Assembly: GCA_030867875.1 (NCBI GenBank)
Contig: JAOWCC010001589.1
Span: 138,729,745-138,793,744 of the forward strand
DNA: 64,000 bases
Direction: 5' to 3'
Source: Actinernus sp. WN-2022
Lineage: Eukaryota; Cnidaria; Anthozoa; Actiniaria; Actinernidae
Part shown: one piece after another, positions 11,593 to 21,985 of the stretch
Position numbering within the stretch: position 1 is the stretch's first letter
Layout of the letters: each line of letters opens with the position of its first letter
Position numbers and translations under genes: made by a program
The notes under the pieces: model-generated
What the model was told of the DNA's origin: nothing
Seen by the model: the letters and a program-made list of their open reading frames with translations, nothing else
Database searches by the model: none

Positions 11593-12030
11593 TAATTATT
11601 GCATGGACAAATCACACATTCTTATATCTAACTTATTGTTATTCTAATTAAGAACCACGACATTTTGGCAAGCACTGGCGGACTCGAGCCGGATCCGTCT
11701 TGGCGGACTTTCGGCCCCCTCGTCGGGTAGGCACAGTGACTAAGTTATTATATATTGAACCAGTTTGAATTTGTAAATGATTCAGTGAAGTGACCCATTT
11801 CTAAATATTGAATAAATTCTGAAATAAATTCTAAAAAAATTATACTTTCGCGTATAACAGTGTTTTACTGGGATTAATGGAGCGTATAATGATACAGCAG
11901 GGATGCCTGTGAAACATTAGGTCAAAATTATAGATTCATGAAGTCTAAATTAGAGAGCAGTGAAACATGACTTCCGGCCCCGTCTCTTTTCCTCACAAAG
12001 TCGGGATGATTTGCTCGTTGTTCTACTATT
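11593..12030. other. Intergenic, no gene recognised
   Basis: AT-rich; nothing identifiable. Confidence 0.4.
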
Positions 12031-12910
12031 TTCCAAACTCGACGTGCAATTTATTCAATAGGTAACAGATGTTCGGCTTACATGGATGTTCTTTTTCCTT
12101 GGACAAATTTAGAGTCGCTCTTAACGTTTTAAAAATGATGCTTGCTAACAAATTAACTGTGAGAAAGAAATTTCTAATTTCAACATCAATAGATGCGGCT
12201 TGAAACTGTGTATTTGCCTGCTTTTTATCTGCCGTTCAAACTTTAATAGACTTTCTAGCTAGTTTGCGAGTCATACGACAAGGTATGTTCTTTCACATAA
12301 ACACGGTTTTACGGCAGCGCGCATTTGAATTGGGATATTTAATAAAATGTGGTACAATATGTTATTCATACTTTTTAATAGCTCCATTACTACTTTTGAA
12401 TTGTGCCAGGGTGTAAGCTTTAAATTTCTTGTCTTGCCATAGTATAAGATGACTGACGTAACACCTGGTCTGGTGGATGTTATTAATTCAACACTACTTG
12501 ACTGTAGAATGTGATCGGGTTTATTAACGTTAGTTTGTTATAATCTACTAATAGCTTAGTTTCTACTTAGGTATTCTGTCAGCTGGTCGGTGAGTATTTT
12601 CAACTTCCTAAGGGTCTGATCTCGATGAAGAAAACAGTAGCCACAATATGGCACCAGAATGTGGTTATAGTTGTTGAAAGCGGTTCAGCATTTCAGTCCC
12701 TCACGATATTCTCACTTTTTTCTACTGTGTTATTACGTTTTTTTCGGTTTTCGCGATTTTTGTTTGCAATTGAAAGCTTTATTGTTGCTGTGGCACAACA
12801 AGCTCTCCTATAAAATAGGACTCCTATAAAATAATTGCAGCCGCCATTCGCAAACGTTATATGGTTCAACCCAGTTACAGTTAAATTCAACGTCGTGGAT
12901 TGCACCCATA
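12031..12910 (-). repeat. Array unit fragment, reverse orientation
   Basis: The stretches around 12190-12340 (CGGCTTGAAACTGTGTATTT, GGTATGTTCTTTCACATAAA) are the reverse complement of blocks at 32640-32940, 39290-39420 and 41380-41560. 12600-12830 instead matches 35940-36075 in direct orientation. This is a rearranged piece of the GPCR-array backbone, and I see no gene in it. Confidence 0.7.
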
Positions 12911-13813
12911 CCGAACTATAATCTAAGCAATCTCGCGTACGAAAAAAGTCATAAAAATTGATTTAATTTCTTTCACGATATCCTTGTCCCTTCCTACTGT
13001 CTAATTAATATATCTTACTTTTATAGTCTTGCCTTTGGATTCCCGGCCGGCGCGGGGTTTGAACGTGCAAGACCAGAACTTTACCAATAACCTACAGAAA
13101 CTTACGATGGAACGACTCTCACTTTTAAAAATAATAACCCTAACCTTACCATTATCGCTGCAGAGTTGTTATCTCATTCCCACAGTTGACAAACCGCCAA
13201 CTCGTGTTCGTAACACATTAGCAACTCTTAATTATTGACACCATTTTCGTCAACTGACAATCCTGAGCAAATCCTGCATGGCCAGTGGACACATTATATC
13301 TGATATAAGCGACCATTTCTCTCAATTTTGCATAACGAAAGCATCAAGGGATAAGCCAGTTATAAACAGAACAACAATGCGTGACTTCTCGATCGTTTAA
13401 ATGACGATCATTCCCAAGTCGACTGGACAGAAATCCCGGGACAGAAATCCTCGCGAATGAAGCCAATGATGTAGATAAATTGTTTTCTAATTTTTATAAT
13501 AAGTTCAATACCCTGGATCAGAGGTTGGAAATCCGCTTCTCCTAGCTCACAGCTCCAATATATTTACAACGCGGCTGCAACCTCTGGCCGCCCGTTGTAA
13601 GCGATTGTTTTTCTAATCCAATCAAGCGTTTGAATTAGCCAATTAGAGAACACGTTATATCATCAGAGTCAGATCTTGACCCTGGCACGCTGATTGGCTA
13701 AACTTCTAAAAAGGCTTGTGATTTGTTGACCCTCTCACACATGATCATGTGACTTGAAGCTCAGTAACGTGAGCCGTTGTTGTCTATTTTGGTCAAAGTC
13801 TGTTTTAATAGAA
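12911..13813. other. Intergenic, no gene recognised
   Basis: One open frame of 69 aa without recognisable features. Sequence just before 13814 has CCAAT-type words, possibly the old promoter of the helicase fragment that follows. Confidence 0.4.
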
Positions 13814-13980
13814 ATGGCTTCCGATTCGTTGCTTCTTGAAAATCGCTCTCGCTTCGGCGGAAACTTTACGTTCTTGGTTCGCCGAAATCGAAATCCTGTC
13901 ATTCAAACTGAAGAAAGATGTATTTGCTGTTCTTCCAACGGGCATGGGAAAGTCTATTTTGACAGCTCACATTACCACGT
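13814..13980 (+). pseudogene. RecQ-like helicase N-terminal fragment
   Basis: Starts with an ATG in a good context (MASDSLLLE). After a frame change the second frame reads ETLRSWFAEIEILSFK, then KKDVFAVLPTGMGKS, which contains a Walker A motif (PTGMGKS) typical of SF2 RecQ helicases. The stretch between is shorter than expected and the rest of the helicase core is absent. It is a truncated, frameshifted fragment. The match to RecQ-like genes that are multicopy in corals is from memory. Confidence 0.6.
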
Positions 13981-14225
13981 GAATAAAACCGATTTGGCCA
14001 GGTTTATATTTTTAGCACATTTTACGCATGCCAATCTAATTGGATTATGTTCAAAGGAACCGTAAACAGTACTTACTGGAGTCTCCCAGAGGCTCATCGC
14101 TTCGCGACTCGGGCTGACGTCTGGCTAGAGCTCGACGGTAGCTTAAGCATGGCCAAGAATCGAGGACAACATCGCTGCCAACTTACACTGAGTATATATG
14201 CGCAGTACTAAAGGTTTACTAAAGG
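13981..14225. other. Intergenic, no gene recognised
   Basis: Short AT-rich stretch between the helicase fragment and the LINE. Confidence 0.4.
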
Positions 14226-16210
14226 TTTACGTGCCTTAATTAAAGTTAACAACAAACTATATGCATCTGGTGATGACGCTAGTTACAAACTTTACAGAAA
14301 TAAAATTTGCAAGCTAAGACGAATAAGTAAAAAACAATATTTTCACGATATTTATAATGCTAACCTTACTAATATGAAAAAAAACATGGGAAGGAATAAA
14401 TAGTTTACTAAACCGAAAATCAGAATAATAGGAATATTAGTGTTATTAAGGATTTTAATAACAGTAACAGAATCACTAGAGACCCTTTGCAAATACCGAA
14501 CATCAGTCGGTAATAAATTTGCAAACAAGACACCATTAGCGCAGAGAAATTACCTAGACTATCTAAACAAAACAAAATCCCCTGATAGCTCTTTTCTATT
14601 TGAACCATTACACCAGAAGAAGTTTAACTGGAAATCTTGTCCCTACCAAATACAAATCTCATGGTCTATACTCCTGTCCCACACAAATACTGAAATGTGC
14701 AAGCAATATTCTAGGTGATGTGCTATCCTACATTTTTAACAAATCTCAGTATCGAACTAGGAGCATATCCTTCCAAACTCAAAATGTCAAAAATTGTCCC
14801 AATTTATAAAGCAGATGACGAGACCGATTCAAATAACTATACAGTAAATCACAATATCATTTCAAGTAAATTAAACCATTATGGTTTTCGCGGAATAATT
14901 AATAAATGGCTTACATCCTACCTACAAGAACGAGTCCAAACAACACAAATATCTTCCAAAACTATAACCACATGTGGTGTTCCTCAGTCTCTGGGCTGTC
15001 CTGGGCCCGCTGCTCGTCTTATTAAACGTCAACGACATTCACAACTGTTCTGATAAACTTAACTTCTATCTTTTTGCAGACGACACAAATATACTTTATG
15101 CAGATAAAAGTCTTAGGACGCTAGAAACAGTTGTAAACAGAGAACTTCATAAACTTTATGAATGGCTAACATCAAATACTGACTCTCAATATTAAAAAAT
15201 CAAATTTTGTCATATTTTATCGGTTTCAAAACAACTTACCTATCAACCAAAGATTACAATATTCGATAATGATTTGAATAAAAGTGTTCTCTTGGACCAC
15301 AAAAACTATGTAAAATATCTTGGTATCTTAATTGACAGTATGATTTATCTTAGAAGTATCATATAGACCATGTTGCACAAAAATTAGCAAAACAATAGGC
15401 CTGATTGCAAAATTAAGACATTTCGTTCCCTTGCATGTCCTACACAATATTTATATATCTTTAATTGTTCCTTACTTGACTTATGGAATTACACTTTAAC
15501 AGCTTGGGGCTAAGCTTGTGAGTCCTCTCTGAACAAACTCCAAATTCTGCAAAAACGAGTGCTCCGATTCATGTATTTTGCTGATCGTAATGACCACGCC
15601 ATACTCCTATTTATTGATGCTAACGTATTGTCAGTAAATTTCCTATACTATGAATCAATATCTAATTTAATGTACGACATAAATAATAATTCAGCTCCGA
15701 TAAATATGTCAAGTCTATTTGAAACTACATCAAGTATCCATTCGTATAACACAAAGTCTTCTGCATCCAATAATTATTATATTAAAAATTCAAGAACTGA
15801 AATACAAAAACAATCCCTTTCAAGATTCGGAGCCAAAGTTTGGAATGAGATCCCCTGCTGCCTTAGAAAACGTCCCAAAAAAGAATTTAGACGAAAGCTG
15901 AAAAAAATCTTTTTGAAAACCTCAAAACAGAAGACATGCACCTGTATATTGATACGCTTGCTATAATGTCCAATCTAAAAGCACTAACTTTTAAAAGATA
16001 ATTTTGTTTCTCACAATATCGATATATATGCATATATACATACATTCATACCGTCGTTACTTATAATCTTAATAGTATTTATTTTGTTCTAAGTTCCCTC
16101 TCCTCCTCATGATCATTATGTAAATGTGCATATTTTCGTTTTATATATGTGACAAGGCCCGTCTTGTAAATACATTATATTTATAAAATAAAAAAACTGT
16201 CTGTCTGTCT
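14226..16210 (+). mobile_element. CR1/L2-like LINE, 5'-truncated and frameshifted
   Basis: Pieces of one reverse transcriptase lie in order across several frames: a pre-RT segment (KLRRISKKQYFHDIYNANL), a middle segment with NHYGFRGIINKWLTSYL, the catalytic FADDTNILYADK motif near 15080-15110, and a C-terminal segment (15559-15966) with KRVLRFMYFADRNDHA and SRFGAKVWNEIPCCLRK. At least three frameshifts make it non-functional. The 3' end has AATAAA and a (CTGT)n tail at about 16190-16212, typical of this clade. It inserted directly before the second copy of repeat R. Confidence 0.88.
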
Positions 16211-16212
16211 GT

Positions 16213-16547
16213 GAACTTTATTAGTGGTATGGTTGAAAGCTTCATGACGGCGGTTAGGAGTTCAAATGGACGAGTTCGAGAAAGAAAATGTAGTCGTGTG
16301 TGCTTGATAATACTGACAGGAATGGATTAACAGTGGCATTCTATAGAAGGAACAACCTTTGGGCCGGGAATTCGTACAGGTTTTGTGAACTCTGAATGCT
16401 TTTGAAGTGAGATTTATCGCTCCGGATGTCGAGCGTTGTCAAATCGAGTGTGCGGGGCTCCGAAAAAAACAACCCGGCTGAAATCAGCTTAAAACCACCC
16501 AACAAGGAGAGAAACATAACAGACGACATCACAGTGGCAAGGTAAGT
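16213..16547. repeat. Direct repeat R, copy 2
   Basis: Same sequence as 11065-11393, with an extra GAGTTCGAGAAAG stretch and lacking the pyrimidine insertion. Together the copies bracket about 4.8 kb containing the SINE, the helicase fragment and the LINE, in direct orientation. I saw no LTR-type ends, so I favour tandem duplication. Confidence 0.8.
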
Positions 16548-16964
16548 CATTTTTATTCAAATATTTGACAGTATTTCTGGCTAGTAAACGGAGTTCGCTA
16601 CGCTCCCATACAAACCCTTATAAAGTTATATTTTCGTAACTTGAGCTTGGGCTGCCTGTGGTTCGTGGGTCTGTACTGCGTGAGGGAGAAGAATATATGA
16701 TTTAATTTAGTGCCACAAGACAGGCGGTTTACTTCAAACACGACCGTTAATTTATTGTCTTCTGCCTTTAGCACACTGCTCTCATGCAGCTTCTATTAGT
16801 TTTTAATATCTTCACAAACAAACAAGATATCTACGCGTATTCTGTAATTTAGTAGAATTATCTATATTTTTTGCCATTCTCACACCAAGAACTTGGAATA
16901 CTTATTCAAAGAACTGAAGCGAATTGACTTCTCAGTACCATAATGCATCGGTAGCCGGTTGAAT
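16548..16964. other. Intergenic with array-unit similarity at right
   Basis: The last part (from about 16830) matches the GTAGAATTATCTATATTTTT and CACACCAAGAACTTGGAATA block also found at 32960 and 57800. No gene recognised. Confidence 0.5.
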
Positions 16965-17243
16965 CATAGTTAATAGCGTAATGGTTATGAAACCCAGCGA
17001 CCGTCTTTGTTGTATGTCTTCGTTAGCTTTTTTCAACCTTTACCGTGCACAAAACACAATAGAAATTCCAATGTGTTAATCAATCAGACAATAGAAACGT
17101 GTAAGTTCAGTCGTCCAGGGGACGCAAATGAACTATGACCGTGCATAATCTTTGTCTTGCCCCCTTCCAACACAGATCTCAGCGCTTTTGTTAGCCCTTT
17201 GAAGTTTGCAGGGTTTCATAACCATTCCACCCTATTAACTATG
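16965..17243 (-). mobile_element. MITE family M1, copy 2
   Basis: Reverse-oriented relative to copy 1 at 8604, with the same CATAGTTAATAG ends and internal words (GTGCACAAAACACAATAGAA). The flanks carry GGTTGAAT on both sides, a target duplication of about 8 bp. Related unoccupied flanks occur at 33060 and 39413 (GAATCAATAACACACAC). Confidence 0.85.
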
Positions 17244-17249
17244 CGGGTT

Positions 17250-17982
17250 GAATCAATAACACACACCAGCCTGAGGTGATATATGTCACTCATCTTATCA
17301 CCATAAAATCTGTGGTATGAGAACTAACATCTGATGCTGGATATTGAAAGTTTTATTGTTTCTGTGGCACAGAGAACTCTTATTGACCTGGTATTGATTG
17401 TCTTCTGAATACGCTCTTGCTACACATGCATACCAGATCAGAAACAGTTTCAAATGAAGACGTTCAGTTTAAATTCGATTCTTTATCGAGAATAACCTTA
17501 CTTTTATACGGCATCACCTAAAACCAGTCGACTTTCAAAATGTTGGTCTACCTAGTATCTGGTATTTCGAAAATCCTTCCCAGTTGCGGGTTATAGCCAT
17601 ACGGCTCACATTCCCAAATACGAGAAATATTTTTTGACGAGGGTGAATTCCCAAGTCACATGATTAGGACGAAAGAAACAAAGAAGGAGCATAAACAAGT
17701 TATGTATCTTAATAAAAATTTTTTTGTTGGATATATAACAACTGGGCGGCTGGTAATGTAATAGCATAGCTCTCTATTAAAACCCATTTCATAGCTGACA
17801 CTCGTTTTCTTTTTACTTTCTTCTAGACTCTCACGATATTGTTGTTTTGTTCCATTTTAACAGCTCTATACTCACTCATTAACAGACACCAGAAATAATG
17901 AACTAAAGCTAAGAAAATTAAACACTGCAGCATCTACAAATGTGGTGACATTTAATCGATTGTATCATAGCTGCCTGGGGTT
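17250..17982. other. GPCR copy 2, 3' flank
   Basis: Reverse-orientation homologue of the 3' flanks of the other receptor copies, including the AAGTCACATGATTAGGACGA stretch also at 36342. No independent gene. Confidence 0.55.
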
Positions 17983-18525
17983 TTATCTTTGTTCAAGTTC
18001 TACAGGTGGTTCATATGAAGTCACCTTCTGCCGGCCAAAAAAGTCTTGAAGAGAGGAACGAAAGTCACGAAGAAATGTGAAGTATATCAGTGGATTTAGG
18101 CCTGGGATTAAGAAAAGAAGATATTGTAGGCCAAAGCTAAGATCCGCGTCATCTATACACGCGGCACTGTATAACTCAAATGTCCCTAAAGGAGCAAGCC
18201 AGAATAAAAACATATACAAATACAAAGGTGTCCAACAAACAATATAAAGAAGTAGAGATGCCATAACCATTCTCACCGCAGACCTGAAGCATTTCAGTCT
18301 GTTTTGTTGCTGAACATCAGGAAGATTTACGACGGCAACCTGAGAATGGCGGAGATTTCTTATGATGATCAGGTTTAAACTAAGTACGGCAACAGGAACG
18401 AGTATATATATGATATTGTATATCACTAAATAAAAGAGTATCGGCCATTCAACTGTAGCAAAATCTATACAATAATATTCCTCTTGTCCATAAACCGCTA
18501 TCTTCGATATGTAAAGTAAGTAAGC
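17983..18525 (-). pseudogene. GPCR copy 2, 5'-truncated
   Basis: The minus strand encodes the second half of the receptor: part of ECL2 with its cysteine (EEYYC), TM5, TM6 with CWTP, TM7 with NPLIYF and a C-tail ending VELEQR. The open frame extends upstream of the first methionine to about 18525, where similarity stops abruptly. TM1-TM4, the start codon and the 5' flank are missing. The remaining part has no stop or frameshift, so the truncation looks recent relative to general decay. Confidence 0.88.
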
Positions 18526-18762
18526 TATAACTTTACCGAAACCGAGGACCGACTATCTGAAGCGTAGTTTGAGCAACAGTGGGGCCTTCCTTGAAACAAT
18601 TTAAAAGAGGCGTTAATGCTCTCTTCTTTTGATCGGACTCCCACACGTCAAACATGTAAAGCAGTTTATTAGTAATTCTTAGGATATTTAGTATATTTTA
18701 TGTACTCCATTTTACTGATTGTACAACTGATATTTTCACCGTGTTGATACAAAGTTATAGTA
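18526..18762. other. Junction sequence, unassigned
   Basis: On the minus strand a protein-like run (FDVWESDQKKRALTPLL) is visible but not recognised. It marks the foreign side of the GPCR truncation. Confidence 0.35.
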
Positions 18763-18957
18763 TCACTGAAGGTTTTTATAGTTCATGAGCTGGTCCTGTG
18801 TATACGGGCTTTCCTTAAACAGCATATATATTCCTACATGCTTGTAGGTAACTCTAGGCCAAGTCTCCAGATCGTCTTTCCACACTGCCCTCGGAATCTC
18901 GTATGGATCCCATCCATCTACGTACTTCAGCTTCGTTAGATATCTTTCTCGAGACTC
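18763..18957 (-). pseudogene. Fragment resembling cnidarian YqaJ/SWIM-type proteins
   Basis: A 64-codon minus-strand frame without a start methionine reads ESRERYLTKLKYVDGWDPYE and then PRAVWKDDLETWPRVTYKH, ending MNYKNLQ. From memory, DPYxIP, DD-x-WP-x-VT-Y and NYKxL recur in multicopy cnidarian proteins with SWIM zinc finger and YqaJ recombinase domains. Only this short part is present, with no cysteines or catalytic residues. The family name is tentative; that the frame derives from coding sequence is more secure. Confidence 0.5.
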
Positions 18958-19077
18958 TTAAGGTTGAAAACCTTTAAAATCGCTGCATTAGCTCGGTGTA
19001 TTCACTGTGTTTGACTGCTGTTTTGATAGTGGTTGACCTGCAGTTCGGCCTTGACAACGGTAACCAATGACGCTGTA

Positions 19078-19648
19078 ACCGGTCTATTGACTACGCGCCA
19101 AATCTTTTCGAAAACCGTGCGACGAACAATAGGATTCTGCCCTGAAACAAATAGAAGTATATTTCTTATCAAAGGTACAATAACGTTGTTTGTAGAAAAA
19201 AAAAGAGGAAAGCAACCTAAAATATGACAATGTTAGCCCGAATTTCAGCCATCTCCTTTGGTTCGTTCATCTCAAAAAGGCCAAATGTTTCCCGAGATTA
19301 ATCCGCATTGAACATGTATTGAAGTCATGTCTTATTTAAGACAATTCGTGATTTCAACTTAAAACTAAATAATAAGTAAAATACTTTTTATTGATTCTTC
19401 AGAAAAATGCAATATGTATATCAGGCGAGGGGCCAGTTACTGTTGACCATGAACTCGACCAAAGAGTTCAGCCATCAGTAGGCGCACTAGCTCTTAAAAG
19501 TTTAAAACATTGCTAAAATCACTTAAAAGACATCAATCTCAGTATAGACTAGCCGATTTATGTAAAAACTCTGCAATATTTTCCATGTCTCTTAATTTTG
19601 GCCAGTCTTCGTTACTTGGAGGAAGAAGTTGAGTAATCAGTCAAACAG
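19078..19648. other. Left end of copy A, no gene
   Basis: AT-rich sequence shared with 45090-45655. Relative to B it lacks about 255 bp (44836-45090) and the whole promoter segment. Confidence 0.5.
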
Positions 19649-19814
19649 CAGGGGTGGATCCAGTGTTTGGACTGAGTAGTTTACTCTGACAGACCAATCA
19701 ACTCATACCCCACCCACCCCACCCCTCCTAGTAATAAACTACCTAAAATTTAGAGGTTTGAAAAAAGTTGAGTAATTTACGGAAATCACATAAACTACCC
19801 TGGATCCACCCCTG
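19649..19814. mobile_element. MITE M2 (CAGGGGTGGATCCAG termini)
   Basis: 166 bp bounded by CAGGGGTGGATCCAG and its complement. The flanks carry AACAG on both sides (19644-19648, 19815-19819). Copy B at 45651-45656 has a single AACAG, so B is the empty site and insertion followed the duplication. CAGGGGYGGATCCAG-type ends are common in metazoan MITEs. Confidence 0.93.
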
Positions 19815-19828
19815 AACAGTACGCCATT

Positions 19829-20176
19829 TTGGCTCTACCTGCCATCCAACATAGCGGCATAGCAACAGTTGTTAGGAAATCACTTGATGGTGCAAAACCT
19901 AGTGAATTGACATCAGCAGTGCCGGGCAAAGAGAAAAATGAGCCAAGCTCTCTAATAAACGTAATATGTCTTCTTTGTTTTATTATTTTCTCTTATTCCT
20001 TTGTTCCTTTTTCGGCCAAGGCTTGTTTTCTTTCTACATCTTTTTCATCGTTATTTCTGTCGGTCGCATTTCTTTTTTTACTGGCTATCCTCTTTGTTTA
20101 TCTTCGTTTGTCAGCCACTGGGTTTTGTCAAGGTGATGGTATCTTGGTTTTATTCAGGATGTGCAGATCTTTTTGA
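19829..20176 (+). CDS. Uncertain hydrophobic ORF, 115 aa (copy A)
   Basis: The frame is open in both duplication copies with nearly identical product, but begins with TTG rather than ATG. The C-terminal half has two hydrophobic stretches (LINVICLLCFIIFSY and LFLSVAFLFLLAILFVYL). High copy identity alone would keep it open, so coding status is doubtful. It sits on the plus strand left of the virus-like cluster. Confidence 0.2.
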   Translation: MALPAIQHSGIATVVRKSLDGAKPSELTSAVPGKEKNEPSSLINVICLLCFIIFSYSFVPFSAKACFLSTSFSSLFLSVAFLFLLAILFVYLRLSATGFCQGDGILVLFRMCRSF

Positions 20177-20730
20177 AGCCTAATCGCTGTTAGTTCCAAT
20201 TAGTAGCACATCCAGCACTCTCCCTTTCTTCAAAAGCATTATTTTCTCAGCTGTTGATAATATTTTATTGTAAAATTAGTTAACAGCAGACTAAACTGCT
20301 GTCAATAACATTTTATTGCTTGGCATACATGCATGCCCCGAGTCAGGATTTATAAAAAAAATCTGTATAATTATCACATACAAAGGGGGGCTCGCTCGTC
20401 AAATAAGTAAAACCATACAAGCAAAACAAAAAACAGTGGGACTGAGTCGCTTTCTGTGAGCCGTTTACTAGGCCGAGAAAAGTTAGAAACTTGCTGGCAG
20501 CATAATAGACAAGTTCGCGGTTAATTCCGACATTTTTAAAGACATGCAAACATGGCGCGAAATACAGTGTTTGTATGGGAATCCGATGCCAAATAAAATC
20601 CGTAACTACTATAACCACAGCTTGGAGGACATTTTGCCACGCCCAGGATATTTTTAAAGTTGTAGGATTCTGCATAATTAGTGGTAAGCCATAATAACCT
20701 TCGATGTGCGTTTGGATTTATATCCCTCGC

Positions 20731-20750
20731 CCCCCCCCCCCCCCCCCCCA
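20731..20750. repeat. Poly-C tract
   Basis: A C homopolymer, longer here than the matching tract at 46559-46576. Length difference may be real or a sequencing error. Confidence 0.9.
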
Positions 20751-20844
20751 CCCTGAGAAATACGAATATACTTTACTAAAGTTACTAAACTTTTGAGAAT
20801 GCAGAAAGGTACAACACGCTCACTTTGGTTTTTGTGAAGAACAT

Positions 20845-20850
20845 TTTATT
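20845..20850 (-). terminator. Polyadenylation signal, minus strand (copy A)
   Basis: AATAAA on the minus strand about 70 bp past the stop of the 120-aa gene; conserved in copy B at 46668-46673. Confidence 0.55.
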
Positions 20851-20917
20851 TTTTCGTATGCAACAGGATACAACGTGATAAGTAAAATACAGTTCTCAAT
20901 GTTCTTATTCTTGAGTT

Positions 20918-21280
20918 TCAAATGGTCTTTAGTGTACACTTGTTATGGAGAAATATAGCTTTTTGAGCATCAGGTTCTGGACTTTTGAATTTTTCTCCCG
21001 TCTCCAAAACAAGGTACTCGTACAAAGTAGGTAAACAAAAATACACGAATGGTAGTTTTATTACTGTAAACCCACCATCAGGTTTTGGTACGAAGCAACA
21101 ACGCCTCTTTGAGTTCAGCATCTTTTCCCATGGCAGGGTTTGGCTGTTGTAATGGCCTGTGGTGTCGTTGAACAATTGACAGACCAAGTCCATTGCTATG
21201 TGATTGAGATAGAGCTTTGTGGTTTGGATCCTTGGTCCTTCATACTGTCCTTGGTTTTGGTCACGCATGAGTTCGATCAT
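20918..21280 (-). CDS. Unknown 120-aa protein of the cluster (copy A, intact)
   Basis: Begins MIELMRDQNQGQYEG and ends KCTLKTI. The composition looks globular, with a basic NSKRRCCF patch and no transmembrane segment or motif I can name. It starts 18 bp after the stop of the preceding minus-strand frame and is followed by a minus-strand AATAAA, so the two are probably on one transcript. Copy B carries one extra codon and a TGT-to-TGA change that stops it at 61 residues. Function unknown. Confidence 0.55.
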   Translation of the reverse strand: MIELMRDQNQGQYEGPRIQTTKLYLNHIAMDLVCQLFNDTTGHYNSQTLPWEKMLNSKRRCCFVPKPDGGFTVIKLPFVYFCLPTLYEYLVLETGEKFKSPEPDAQKAIFLHNKCTLKTI

Positions 21281-21298
21281 CTTTGAGTGGTTATTGGT

Positions 21299-21743
21299 TT
21301 AGTAAAGGTCTTCAACGTACTTTTTAACGATCTGTTTAGTCTTCTCGTACTCTGGGTCCTCAGCCTTGGTATGGTATTCTTGGTCCATAACGTGGGAAAA
21401 CAGTTGGAACAGTTTTTTCAGTGGGAGTTTTTTCATCAAACGGAGGTGTACGATGTTGAACACATTTTTCCAAAAACTGTTCATCAGGTTCCCAATCAAG
21501 CAGTTCGTTCAGAGTAGCTTGTCGTCCTGTCTCAGCTTCGAGCTCTTCGACCCTTTGATGATTTCCTACGCGTTCACAGGTATGGTAAAACAGAAATCGA
21601 AACAATGTTTTCAGATCTCTAACTTCGGTTGTTCCTTCTTCTTCGACTTTTGTACCCGTACTCGGATCGAGCTTCATTTTCGTTATGGATGACTCGTTTT
21701 CTTTGGGATTCAAAGGTTCCAGGATTCGACCGCTTCTCCACAT
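21299..21743 (-). pseudogene. Unknown cluster gene in two frames (copy A)
   Basis: The first frame (21360-21743) starts MWRSGRILEPLNPKENESS and stays protein-like through ELEAETGRQATLNELLDW. The second, +1 frame (21299-21499), is protein-like in its later part (MDQEYHTKAEDPEYEKTKQI...KKYVEDLY). They overlap by about 140 bp, and the first ends with unlikely sequence (RYGPRIPYQG). The simplest reading is one gene with a +1 shift in the overlap. The same arrangement occurs in copy B, so any mutation predates the duplication. Programmed frameshifting is possible but unproven. Function unknown. Confidence 0.5.
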
Positions 21744-21823
21744 TTTGGTGTATCTGTTATTACTTCAACGTGTTTGGCTCGACTGCAGTCATTCACACGT
21801 TGAAACACATTTTGGTCAGTTGA

Positions 21824-21985
21824 AACACATTTGGAAAACAGCTGCGAACATTGGCTGATAAAAGTGTACCACTGAGTCATAAGAAGCGCTTAGCTTCGTC
21901 ATCCAACGTGGAGGATCGATCACTTTTACTTTCTCTTCTTCCACCTGTGGTAGCGGATCTACCCAATTTATTTTCTGCAAAATGA
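21824..21985 (+). CDS. Short ORF upstream of the 266-aa gene (copy A)
   Basis: A 53-codon frame without an in-frame ATG, holding QLRTLADKSVPLSHKKRL, a basic segment, followed by a hydrophobic tail (SLLLSLLPPVVADLPNLF). Its TGA overlaps the ATG of the next gene as ATGA. From memory, small basic-then-hydrophobic proteins of this kind occur beside relatives of the 266-aa protein in aquatic invertebrate virus-like elements; the role, perhaps a core or minor capsid peptide, is unknown. The N-terminal part is missing or altered by a local GTTGAAACACATTT repeat. Copy B has a 4-bp GATC difference that shifts the frame. Confidence 0.5.
   Translation, partial: NTFGKQLRTLADKSVPLSHKKRLASSSNVEDRSLLLSLLPPVVADLPNLFSAK

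Noticed and set aside
11065..16547. LTR retrotransposon bounded by the 330-bp repeats
   Set aside because: No TG...CA ends, primer-binding site, polypurine tract or target duplication; the interior LINE and SINE are unrelated.
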